A stretch of DNA of 64,000 nt from NCBI GenBank assembly GCA_032164245.1, contig JAVMKO010000162.1, forward strand, positions 248,001 through 312,000, written 5' to 3'. Under the pieces are notes generated by a model. That model ran no database searches, was not told the origin of the DNA, and saw only the letters and a list, made by a program, of their open reading frames with translations. Every line of letters starts with the position of its first letter. The first letter of the stretch is position 1. The stretch is from Sternotherus odoratus. Its lineage: Eukaryota > Chordata > Testudines > Kinosternidae. The position numbers were made by a program, and so were the translations under genes. Of this stretch, positions 1-8,780 are shown one piece after another.

Positions 1-1026
1 CCAGTCTTCCTCTCCCCACTTCTGCGTAGCTGAGAGATCCTCTGGTGAAAGACCAGCAATAAGGGAACGCTTGACAGGACCGTAGACACGTCCCTTAATA
101 TCTGCTGAGTCTGGCAGTAACATAAAGGGGGGTCGAAGAGCAGCCACATAACAAGTACCAGCCCAATTTTCAGGTAAAACTCTATAAGCCCTGTCTCCAC
201 AAACCCAATAATGACCTACTAAGGCCAACCAGTCCTTTGCTCTGCCACAATCACGGTGATCATAAGGACCAAAAGGAGTGCCTGGTCCACGTAGGAGCAA
301 GCGCTGTTTCATCATAAGTTCCGGACTTCCAGGCAAGTCGGTCCAATCAGGCATACCTGAGACTGTCCCATTAAAGAAACAGGTGCCATTAGTGGAGCTG
401 CTACAATAACAAGTGTCATGATCATAGGGAATACATGAATATGCTTTGCTCCATAAAGTACGGTTATAAACATTAGAAAAACCAGAGCAATCATAGTAAT
501 GAGAAATTAATTTCATTGAAGACCAAGACCAAGGTGACCAGAATCGAGAAGTAAATGGCCCTCTAATCCAATACCATTCTGATAATGAAGTACACACACT
601 TGGACTATTATTATACCAAAACCCTGAGGCATTCCATATGTTTTTACACTGGCTAATGCCTACATTCGGGCCTGAACCTTTACATTGAAAACACCACTCT
701 CCCGTTGAGGCAGTAACACGCCAAGGTAAAGGTGGTGCCTGTGAAGCCCAAGTTGTATATGGTATACTTGGGTGATAAGAGGGATCTTGAATAACTGAAA
801 GGTTAAGGGGAATTGGAATCCAAGGACGAACAGAAAGAGAGTCTTGTTCCAGAAGTAAACAGATCCAGCAGTTAGACAGATTAAAAAACTGAGCAATAGC
901 CTCTGTTAAGAAAAGTACAGAGTTTTCAGTTTGCAATGATGGTGGAAAGGTCGGGATTGGAGCTGTTAGTACAGGCACAATTACTTGGAAAAGAACAGAC
1001 AAGTAAAACCCTTTAAAGTTCCCCAT
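1..1026 (-). CDS. env: ERV envelope, surface subunit (partial, runs off window)
   Basis: The frame opens at the ATG at 1026-1024 and I read 342 codons with no stop to the window edge. A hydrophobic signal-like start is followed by a CWIC motif near residue 55, the CXXC signature that gammaretroviral surface proteins use for the disulphide link to the transmembrane subunit. Many N-X-S/T glycosylation sites and paired cysteines follow. The C-terminal visible part has a YWVCGDRAY-type block typical of type-C surface proteins. It starts 90 nt downstream of the pol stop, so it would be made from a spliced message. The fusion subunit is outside the window, so whether the whole protein is intact is unknown. 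Confidence 0.85.
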   Translation of the reverse strand, partial: MGNFKGFYLSVLFQVIVPVLTAPIPTFPPSLQTENSVLFLTEAIAQFFNLSNCWICLLLEQDSLSVRPWIPIPLNLSVIQDPSYHPSIPYTTWASQAPPLPWRVTASTGEWCFQCKGSGPNVGISQCKNIWNASGFWYNNSPSVCTSLSEWYWIRGPFTSRFWSPWSWSSMKLISHYYDCSGFSNVYNRTLWSKAYSCIPYDHDTCYCSSSTNGTCFFNGTVSGMPDWTDLPGSPELMMKQRLLLRGPGTPFGPYDHRDCGRAKDWLALVGHYWVCGDRAYRVLPENWAGTCYVAALRPPFMLLPDSADIKGRVYGPVKRSLIAGLSPEDLSATQKWGEEDW

Positions 1027-1116
1027 ACCACCAGAATAAAAAGAAAAGAAGCAACGAAACGAATATAATTATACAACTCCAAGCAAGGACCAAGGGCCAC
1101 CCTTGAGACAAAGGGC

Positions 1117-4100
1117 CTAACAGTGCTCTGTCTCTACTCGCTGTAGGCGGAGCTTCAGGCCGTCCAAAGGGGTGGCAGTCCATTTGCCTTTGGTCCTGAT
1201 TTCGTCTGCTTCTGGTTCACCCGAATCGCGGTGGGGTGAACACGCGGAGCTCCCTCGAAGTCCGATGCCGTCTACTTCTGGGGAATCCTTTTCCTGGTCG
1301 GATTCCCTAGTGGTGAGGGTCCCAGGCTGAGTGACGTTCTCACTTGAGTGCGAAGTAACTGGAACAGCAGCACAGTGCGTGTAATGGATCCAGGTCGCCT
1401 TCCCTTGTACTTTAAGTGCAGTATGAGTTGTAAGAAGCACAAGGTGAGGTCCCGTCCGTTTTTCGCTAAGACCGTTTGCCGTCCACGATTTTACGTAAAC
1501 TTGATCTCCAGGCTGGAAAGAATGAGCAGGCTGGTCTAACGGTAACGGCTGAGCCTCCGCTGCGTACCGGTGGATCCTACGGAACTGTTGCTGGAGCTGT
1601 GTGACATAAGCAAAAAGTTGTTCATCCCCTCCCAAAAGACTTACATGGGGCCTGGCACAGTCCCTGGCTGCTGGGGGTGCTCTACCAAACAGAATCTCGA
1701 AGGGGGCAAGGCCCACCCCACGTCTAGGAGTGGTTCGAATGGCCAGTAGGGCTAGAGGAAGGGCAACCACCCAAGTGAGATTAGCTTCTTTACAGATTTT
1801 AACTAAACGCTTCTTGAGGGTGGAGTTCATACGTTCCACTTGACCTGCTGACTGAGGGTGATACGGAGTGTGAAGAGTCCAATTGGACCCCAAACACCGG
1901 GCAAGAGCCTGAACAATAGCAGCTACAAAATGAGGACCTCGATCAGAATCTATGTGTACAGGAGTGCCAAAACGGGGCACTATATCTTTAAGAAGATGTT
2001 TACCGACTTCTAAAGCGGTGGCTCTTCTGCAAGGGAAAGCTTCCACCCACCCAGACAATTTATCTACAATGACCAGCATCCACTGAAAACCCTGTGTTTT
2101 TGGCATGTGGGCAAAATCGACTTGAATGGCTTCAAACGGAAGTTGCACCCATGGCCTTCCACCCTGAGGTCCGGGTGGTTTGTATTTTGCATTTTCCTTA
2201 GCACAAATTGGGCAGCTGGATGTAACCCGCTTAGCCATTTGGTGTATTCCTGGGGCGAACCAGGAACGGGTTAACAAACTGGCTAACCCAGAACCACCTG
2301 TGTGAGTTTGCCGGTGCAGTCGCTGAACAACCGGACGCAGCCCACACTGGGGTAAAACCAGGCGTCCATCAGGTAATTTCCAAACCCCTGAAGAGTCTGG
2401 AATAGCTCCTGCCTTTTCCCAAATAGATTTTTCCTCTTGAGAGGCCTGATCCCACCACTCATGCAGAGAGGTGTCATCATTCTGGAGGGCAGGAGCGAGC
2501 ACCAATTCTGAAGGTGGCAAGAGAGCTGCACGTTTAGCCTCTTCATCAGCACGAGCATTTCCCATGGTAATTGGGTTTTTCCCCGAGCCATGGGCCTTAC
2601 AGTGTACAACTGCTAGCTCCTTGGGAAGAAGGATGGCATTAAGGAGTCTAGCAATTTCTGGCCCATTGGCAATTGCTTGCCCTGATGATGTAAGAAACCC
2701 TCGTTCTTTCCATAGGGAACCTGTTGAATGACAAACACCAAATGCATATTTACTGTCAGTATACACAGTTAATGATTTATCTTTGGCTAACTCACATGCA
2801 ATAGCCAATGCAATTAGTTCTGCGGCTTGTGCACTTTTACTTCCTGGCAGGGGGCCAGAACAGATAAGTGCTTCAGAGGAAACAACAGCAAACCCAGTTT
2901 TCCGCTGGCCCTCCACCAAACGAGAGGACCCATCAACAAACCAAATGATTTCTGAGCAGGACAGTGGAGTGTCTTTTAAATCTTCTCTAGGCTTCCGAGT
3001 TTCTTGGATCACTGTTTCACAGTCATGTGGTGCCTCTGGATCCTGCTCAGGCAATAAAGTAGCAGGGTTAAGAACATTACAGCGTAAAATGGCTAGTTCA
3101 GGAGTCTGCATTAACACAGTTTCATATTTTGTATACCGAGCATTAGAAAAATGTTGGGTATTTTTCTGTGTTAACAAGGCAACTACTGCATGAGGCACCC
3201 ATACTTGCAAAGGATGTCCCAATACAATGTCCTGGACCTTTTCAACAATTAAGGCTGTGGCTGCTACACTCCGGAGGCAGGAGGCAAAACCTTTTGCAAC
3301 AGGGTCCAATTGTCCTGAATAATAACCAACAGGTTGTCGATGAGGCCCATGATACTGGCAGAGGACCCCGGAGGCAGTGCCTTCCCTTTCATGTATAAAC
3401 AGCAGGAATGGTTTGTCATAGTCGGGTAGTCCCAATGCTGGGGCTGAAGCAAGCAAAGAACGAATTTTATCCCAGGCTTGAGAATCTAGCTTTGTCCATT
3501 CTATTTCCTCTGGGGAGGAAGCCTTTGTTTTCTCTAACCAGGGTTTCACAATCTCTGAAAAACTTGGAATCCATGCTCTGCAGTATCCTAACATACCAAG
3601 TAGAGCTCGGACCTGACTTTTAGTCCGAGGGGTACACATTTGAGTGATAGCATGAACTCGTTTACAAGACAATTTTCTAGTTCCCATAGTCAGAATGTGT
3701 CCCAAGTATTCCACTGACTGTTTGCACCATTGCAACTTTGTTTTGGCAATTTTGTGTCCCCTCTCCCCCAGGGTACGAACAAGGTGAACAGAGTCCTGCT
3801 TACATGCCTCCTCATGAGAATTACATAGGAGGAGGTCATCTACATATATTACAAGTACAGATTTCCCAGGAAACGTCACATCTTCTAGGTCTGCATGAAG
3901 TACCTGAGTAAATATAGTGGGACTTTCCACATAACCCTGGGGAAGCCTAGTCCATGTAAGCTGGACCCGATCCTGCCAAGTAAAAGCAAACAAGTACTGA
4001 GAATCAGGATGAACTGGAATGCTAAAAAATGCAGAGCTCAAATCTAGTACAGTATACCACTTTGCTTGAGATGGGATACTGCACATAATAGTGGAAGGAT

Positions 4101-4893
4101 TTGGGACCACATTGTGTCTAGGGATTACATAGCTGTTAATTCTACGAAGATCTTGTACAAGCCTATACACAGGGGGTTTGCCTGGAGCACTTTTCTTTTT
4201 TACAGGAAGAATAGGTGTGTTACATGGTGAGGAACACCGAATCAAAATGTTCTGAGCCATAAGCTGGGAAATGACTCGACCAATACACTCTTTAGCTTCA
4301 GAAGACATAGGATATTGTTTTACCCTAGGAGGTGGCATATTTGTTCGGACTGTAATGGTAACAGGGGTTGCTGATTTTAGAAGCCCTACTTCCCCTGAAT
4401 TCTCTGCCCATACCTGGGCCGGAATATCTAATAGTTCTGGGGGAAGTTCAGGAAGTGGGGATTCCATCTCAACACTGGCTTCACTAACGAGTGCCATAAC
4501 CTCAGTAGCAGGTAGAGAAATATAAATACCATCTGAGTTACATACAATATTTGCTTTAAGTTTTGATAACAAATCTCGCCCTAGCAAATTCACTGGGCTT
4601 TTAGGCATCATTAGAAAAGGGTGTTCTACAGAGAACGGGCCGACCTTAACAGGTACTGGTCGGCTTATCGGGGTGATAGAAGTAACCCCGTCTATGCCCA
4701 TTACCTTTTCTCCGCGTCCGGAGAGGGGCAAATCAGATTGATTTAGCATGCTTCTTGCGGCGCCAGTGTCTACTAGGCAGTCATAAATTTTCCCATTAAT
4801 ATCTAATTTCAGAAAAGGCTGTGTAAGTTTTAACTTCCAGCTATTTGGGCTTGACCCGAGTCCTTCACCTGCAGCACTGGGCCGGTCCTCCCG
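1117..4893 (-). CDS. pol: ERV pro-pol, reached by readthrough of the gag UGA
   Basis: The frame continues from the gag frame directly after the UGA at 4896-4894, giving 48 codons plus a 1210-residue segment that begins with Met at 4749. The protease active site is DTGA (codon at about 4770). Counting from that Met, RT has VLDLSSAF at 234-241, LPQGY at 269-273 and catalytic YVDD at 302-305. RNase H acids are D606, E644, D665 and D735. Integrase has the zinc-binding H812/H816/C846/C849 and the DD35E triad D878, D936, E972. The C-terminal GPH-x-VLLTTHTALKV block is the gammaretroviral GPY/F tail. All catalytic residues I looked for are present, so the enzyme set looks complete. The product would be a Gag-Pol polyprotein cleaved by the protease. 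Confidence 0.95.
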   Translation of the reverse strand, partial: REDRPSAAGEGLGSSPNSWKLKLTQPFLKLDINGKIYDCLVDTGAARSMLNQSDLPLSGRGEKVMGIDGVTSITPISRPVPVKVGPFSVEHPFLMMPKSPVNLLGRDLLSKLKANIVCNSDGIYISLPATEVMALVSEASVEMESPLPELPPELLDIPAQVWAENSGEVGLLKSATPVTITVRTNMPPPRVKQYPMSSEAKECIGRVISQLMAQNILIRCSSPCNTPILPVKKKSAPGKPPVYRLVQDLRRINSYVIPRHNVVPNPSTIMCSIPSQAKWYTVLDLSSAFFSIPVHPDSQYLFAFTWQDRVQLTWTRLPQGYVESPTIFTQVLHADLEDVTFPGKSVLVIYVDDLLLCNSHEEACKQDSVHLVRTLGERGHKIAKTKLQWCKQSVEYLGHILTMGTRKLSCKRVHAITQMCTPRTKSQVRALLGMLGYCRAWIPSFSEIVKPWLEKTKASSPEEIEWTKLDSQAWDKIRSLLASAPALGLPDYDKPFLLFIHEREGTASGVLCQYHGPHRQPVGYYSGQLDPVAKGFASCLRSVAATALIVEKVQDIVLGHPLQVWVPHAVVALLTQKNTQHFSNARYTKYETVLMQTPELAILRCNVLNPATLLPEQDPEAPHDCETVIQETRKPREDLKDTPLSCSEIIWFVDGSSRLVEGQRKTGFAVVSSEALICSGPLPGSKSAQAAELIALAIACELAKDKSLTVYTDSKYAFGVCHSTGSLWKERGFLTSSGQAIANGPEIARLLNAILLPKELAVVHCKAHGSGKNPITMGNARADEEAKRAALLPPSELVLAPALQNDDTSLHEWWDQASQEEKSIWEKAGAIPDSSGVWKLPDGRLVLPQCGLRPVVQRLHRQTHTGGSGLASLLTRSWFAPGIHQMAKRVTSSCPICAKENAKYKPPGPQGGRPWVQLPFEAIQVDFAHMPKTQGFQWMLVIVDKLSGWVEAFPCRRATALEVGKHLLKDIVPRFGTPVHIDSDRGPHFVAAIVQALARCLGSNWTLHTPYHPQSAGQVERMNSTLKKRLVKICKEANLTWVVALPLALLAIRTTPRRGVGLAPFEILFGRAPPAARDCARPHVSLLGGDEQLFAYVTQLQQQFRRIHRYAAEAQPLPLDQPAHSFQPGDQVYVKSWTANGLSEKRTGPHLVLLTTHTALKVQGKATWIHYTHCAAVPVTSHSSENVTQPGTLTTRESDQEKDSPEVDGIGLRGSSACSPHRDSGEPEADEIRTKGKWTATPLDGLKLRLQRVETEHC

Positions 4894-4896
4894 TCA
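4891..4896 (-). promoter_or_regulatory. gag UGA-CGG readthrough site
   Basis: On the minus strand the gag stop is TGA followed by CGG, and the frame stays open into protease and pol. UGA-CGG is one of the known leaky contexts (type II readthrough, usually helped by a downstream stem-loop). Murine leukaemia viruses use UAG with a pseudoknot instead. I have not folded the downstream RNA. Confidence 0.75.
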
Positions 4897-6345
4897 ATCC
4901 GCATGACCCTCCAGCACACCCTGGTACTCAGAGGTGGGAGCCGGCCCCTTCTTCCGATTACCATCTGAACTATCTGCCTGAAATCCTCTTATATTCTGCT
5001 GCTTCAAGGGGCACTGATCCTTCCAGTGTCCAGCCTGTCTACAGTAGTAGCAAACATCCTCACCACTTCTATTATCTCTATACCAAGAAACATTTCTAGC
5101 TCTGCCCCTTCCAGGGCCACCTCTACCACGACTCCGACCTCTGCCACGACTCTCCGGGTATGTTCCCGTGAGTGCTGCTGCCAACATCTTTACTTCATCT
5201 TCCTTTTGCTTCTTTACTTCTTTCTTTTCCTTTTCTTCTCTACCATTAAACACATACTGAGCCAACATCAAAACTCTAGCTACTGTCTCACCCTGCCACC
5301 CTGGCTGGTGTTCTTTAAAATATTTCTTAACATCAGAGGCTGCCTGCTCTACAAAGATACTGACTACTAAGGCACGATTCCTCTCATCCTCTGGATCTAT
5401 ACCACCATACATACGAAGACTCCGGGTCAGCCTAGCCAAATAGTCAGGTGGGGACTCATCTTTTTCTTGAGTCACTGATTTAACCTTTGCCCAATTCACG
5501 GTTTTCTGTCCAAGTTGTTCTAAAATCTCCCGGACTCGGACTTGGTACTGATTTATGACTGTCAAGTGCTGATCCACGGCTGGATTACAAAGTAATCCAG
5601 GACCAGGATATGCAGTGAGGTGAAGGTTTTCCTGGCCAGGTGCACCTATAGGATTGTGAGCTAAGTTCTCTGTCATTTTAGCCTTGAAACTTGCAAGTTC
5701 TGCAGGACTAAAGAATGTACGAGCTAGCTGATTAATATCATCTGGGGTTGGATTGTAAGTCTGAACAATAATTTGGAATTGTCTATTAAAATCTTCAGGG
5801 TCTTCAGTAAATTTTGGCATTTGTTTGGACCAAGTTACCAAATCTTTAGGCTTGAATGGTGTATGTATATGACACCCTACATTTCGGATAACAGGATCAA
5901 CCTGAGCTTGAGTAGCAGTTGCTGCTCTCCCCGGTATGGCACACACTGAAGTTACTTGATTAATTATAGGATACAAGCCCTCTTCAGGACTAAGTTTAGG
6001 ATAGGGTGGGGGCATTGACACAGGGGCGGACGGTACTTCAGGAGTTAACATGGGACTGAAGTTTTTACTCTTTTCTGTCTGTGTTTTCGCCACATCCGCC
6101 CACAAATACCAATAATCCATTTGGCCCGGAAATTTTTCTTCTAGGTCACATCTAAGGTCCTTCAAGAGCTGCAGATTGAAGGAACCCAGGGCAGGCCAAT
6201 TATGGCCCCCCAAATAGGGCCATTTTTCTGTGCACAACAAAATCATTCTTTTTTTACTAAGATTTCCAGTGTCCCCTAGAGTATGCCAGGTCTTTATCAT
6301 AACATCTAGAGGACATTCTCGGGGAATACTCTGTCCCCCCCCCAT
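4894..6345 (-). CDS. gag: ERV Gag polyprotein, 483 residues
   Basis: The start is the ATG at 6345, followed by MGGGQ, a plausible N-myristoylation signal for matrix. A PPPY late-budding motif lies at residues 112-115. The central capsid part ends in a charged region rich in K and E, then an RG-repeat stretch (about 399-420) and one CCHC zinc knuckle (C432-x2-C-x4-H-x4-C445), as in gammaretroviral nucleocapsid. The stop is UGA followed by CGG, and pol continues in the same frame. The first codons contain a run of nine G residues, a slippery tract where sequencing or replication errors would be expected. Length is close to that of typical gammaretroviral Gag. Confidence 0.93.
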   Translation of the reverse strand: MGGGQSIPRECPLDVMIKTWHTLGDTGNLSKKRMILLCTEKWPYLGGHNWPALGSFNLQLLKDLRCDLEEKFPGQMDYWYLWADVAKTQTEKSKNFSPMLTPEVPSAPVSMPPPYPKLSPEEGLYPIINQVTSVCAIPGRAATATQAQVDPVIRNVGCHIHTPFKPKDLVTWSKQMPKFTEDPEDFNRQFQIIVQTYNPTPDDINQLARTFFSPAELASFKAKMTENLAHNPIGAPGQENLHLTAYPGPGLLCNPAVDQHLTVINQYQVRVREILEQLGQKTVNWAKVKSVTQEKDESPPDYLARLTRSLRMYGGIDPEDERNRALVVSIFVEQAASDVKKYFKEHQPGWQGETVARVLMLAQYVFNGREEKEKKEVKKQKEDEVKMLAAALTGTYPESRGRGRSRGRGGPGRGRARNVSWYRDNRSGEDVCYYCRQAGHWKDQCPLKQQNIRGFQADSSDGNRKKGPAPTSEYQGVLEGHAD

Positions 6346-6784
6346 GGGTTAACTAACAGGCCCTAGGATTGCATGTGTACCTTTCAACACGTTCCTCTGA
6401 CCTCCCTAGACTGAGTTCAGGGACCAGATCTTTCACTGGTTTGACTCAGCCTCTCTGGCTTGAGTTCAGGGACTGGGTCTTTCACCAGTTTGACTCAGCC
6501 ACCCTGGCTTGAGTTCAGGGACCAGGTCTTTCACTGGTTTGACTCAGCCACCCTGGACCAGGACCAAATACCAAATAAAACAAAAAACAAAAAAACAACA
6601 ACAAACAAAAAAAAAACCGGTCAAAAGCCTACCTGTAACCTTACCCTGTGTTATTGGAGCTTTGCCTTGATTTGATGAACAACCGTCCCACCCAGAGAGG
6701 AAAATCCGTAGATTTAACTCACCTACTGCCGGCTGGATAATTTCTCCCTGGGCTCAGGGCGGGAATCCATCAAGCCAGACGTGG
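6346..6784 (-). other. ERV leader with 49-bp tandem repeats
   Basis: The non-coding leader lies between the primer-binding site and gag. About three tandem copies of a 49-bp unit (roughly 6407-6555), each with the words ctttcac and gttcaggga, are followed by an A/C-rich tract near 6565-6620. The splice donor and packaging signal would be expected here, but I cannot place them. Confidence 0.7.
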
Positions 6785-6802
6785 CTCCTGGCTGGCTCGC
6801 CA
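6785..6802 (-). other. Primer-binding site, tRNA-Arg type
   Basis: On the minus strand the 18 nt TGGCGAGCCAGCCAGGAG starts three bases after the 5' LTR end. It is complementary to the 3' end of vertebrate tRNA-Arg (ACG/TCG type, acceptor and T arm plus CCA). This would name the family ERV-R by primer convention. Confidence 0.85.
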
Positions 6803-6805
6803 AAT

Positions 6806-7458
6806 TGTGGTAAGAGGGCTTAACAGAGCCCTCACTCAGAAGAAAGAAAAGTTCCGTCCAGCCGCGTTGCTCCGAATATCCACAGACTAAACGGCAGGGT
6901 AAGGGTTAAGGAACTTAGGCTATTTATTTCAGCGCTGAAAGACTGACAATTCAAAACAAAGAGTCAGCCCCGCGCAGCATGTTACAATGATATTTATAGA
7001 GTTAACATTTCCGTATACATCACACTAACATCTACCAATTACATTAGAGCAAGCACCTTACTATATATATGGACACTTCCCATTCTTATACTTAAGCGTG
7101 GAGCTCTAGCACCATCTTGTGACATAAACATATATTGCAGTATAAATTGTCAATTCCATATACTTCACATATATATATCAACTCCCCTGTAATCAATCAA
7201 GGTAAAGCCAACCTTGAGCAGAAAAGGAGTTGCCATTCTCAAACATTCTTGCCTTAATTGGGCCATCTGGCTTTTGTATTCTCTTACTCCCTTTAAATTC
7301 CCATCCGCCTGCTTATCTACTTTGTCTCCATGGGCCTTGAGACTAGCTAGCTTAATTGATACATAACTCACTAAGACATGGTGGTGTTACTATAGATACA
7401 CTAAGTGCATATTGTTTATTTTAACTTGAAGACAAAGAAGAGCCTTATTTCTTCCACA
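6806..7458 (-). repeat. ERV 5' LTR, 653 bp
   Basis: It is bounded by TGTGG and CCACA terminal inverted repeats in TG...CA form. On the minus strand an AATAAA-type polyadenylation signal occurs near 6926, followed by the U5 end and the primer-binding site. The flank to the right begins agcatcg, and the same flank without an LTR occurs at about 48362. Confidence 0.88.
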
Positions 7459-8234
7459 AGCATCGTTACAGCTGCACAAAGCACTTGGCCTGTTTCATGG
7501 CTCGTCAGGGAAGTGCGGCCATGTTGCCCGAGCCTGAGTCATGTCCACAGCCTGGACCACATGGGCTGACAGCTGAGAGCTCCCACGAGGATCATGACTT
7601 TGATGGGAGCCCTGGGGGAACATAAACCCCCCTTTCAATTAACAGCTGAACTCACTGACCCACCATATCACAGAGACACCCAGCAGCAGCTGGTATCCAG
7701 GGCCTCTGCCCAGCATCCTGCACCACTTCCTGCCAGTGCCAGAGCTCACAAGGCACTAGCTTGGCATGGATTGTACATGGCACCCGTAACACATTGGACA
7801 AGGCACCTCTGGGAGCTACACCCCCAACCTCCACTCTACCCGGCAAGTGCCTTGGCCAGCTTAGCCACGGTGCTGCTGTCTGGGACTTTTCTCCTCACTG
7901 CTCCATTCTTCATCACTGACAATCAAAAGGAAGGTGACAGGAGAGGAACTCGCCATTTCCTGCAAGCCCAGCAGAGATTGGCTGTCAGGATCTCTGTGCG
8001 TAGACATCCCCGGCCAATCACAAGGACGTGTGGCACTGGGACTCCCGCCTTCTCAGTGCCAGTCCCAGTAGCCTGTTCATCAAGTCCAGGCTGGGGATTT
8101 GATTCTTTCTAATGCTCCTCTTCAAAGAAGCCTTTTCCTTCGCCAGTGAGAACTTGGATTGTCAAGGGAGGGTTCTTCTGTTTCTGAGAAAGACACAGGA
8201 AAATGAGAGGAGAGCAGACAAAAGCCTGATAACA

Positions 8235-8308
8235 AGACACCACTGGGAGTTAAACCCAGGCTTTCCTGTTTACAAGACAGGTGCTTTAGCCAGGTAATCC
8301 ATGGTCCC
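8235..8308 (-). pseudogene. tRNA-Thr(TGT)-like pseudogene
   Basis: The 74-nt cloverleaf has an intact anticodon arm showing TGT and a T arm with TTTAACT in the loop. The D arm is altered (ATTACC where GCTTAG is usual) and acceptor pair 3 is G-G. Box A is damaged, so transcription is doubtful. Confidence 0.7.
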
Positions 8309-8716
8309 TTCCACTGAAGGACATTTAAAACTGTCCCATTTGAGCTCTGACCCCAACAACCGACCAGCAGCCCCTAACCTCACCCTGGGTCTGCCCCAGC
8401 TGGTCACTCCTCACAAGTTGACCTGACTCCTGTTCCAGCCCCAGATTCACCCCCTAATCATCCTACTGCTCCTCAGAGCCACAGCTGTGGAGGAGTTGGA
8501 GGAGGGAGCTGTGACTCTAGGATGGGTTCTTCTCTGCAGATGGCTGGTAGAAAGGGGGTGCTCAGCTCTGTCAGGGACCTTGCTCAGGTGCCTCACTGAT
8601 GAGGGATGCAGATTTTTCTGTAAGGGGCATAAAAATGGTCTTTGACGTCCAGGGTGATGGAAGGAATGTGCAATTATGAGAGGGACTAGCCATCCCTTGT
8701 GCTTTTAGTTTTAAGG

Positions 8717-8780
8717 GCCCCAGTGACCTAATGGATAAAGCATTGGCTTCTGATTGTGGGTTCAAGTCCCATCAAGGGTG
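8717..8780 (+). pseudogene. tRNA-Arg(CCT)-derived pseudogene, anticodon arm deleted
   Basis: It matches the intact tRNA-Arg(CCT) at 17885 in the acceptor, D and T regions, but about nine bases covering the anticodon and the 3' side of its stem are missing (64 nt in total). The upstream flank (8343-8716) is also homologous to 17512-17884. Confidence 0.85.

Larger units (their letters stand above)
1..7458 (-). mobile_element. Gammaretrovirus-like endogenous retrovirus, 5' part (env truncated by window edge)
   Basis: Read on the minus strand the order is 5' LTR (7458-6806), primer-binding site (6802-6785), leader, gag, in-frame UGA, protease-RT-RNase H-integrase, env. The 3' LTR lies outside the window, so LTR-LTR divergence cannot be judged. 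Gag, pro-pol and the visible env are all open apart from the gag terminator, which suggests a fairly young insertion. One zinc knuckle in Gag, a PPPY late motif, a gag-pol stop in one frame, a GPY/F-type integrase tail and a CWIC motif in the surface protein all point to the gammaretrovirus group. The flank just right of the LTR (from 7459) is matched at 48361 onward, where no ERV is present. Confidence 0.93.

Noticed and set aside
312..896. Short minus-strand frames inside env
   Set aside because: Shadows of the env frame, which is itself open to the window edge.
7594..8112. 172-codon frame, partly kept in the copy at 48499
   Set aside because: Retained only because the copies are recent duplicates; no domain, and a stop splits it in copy 2.
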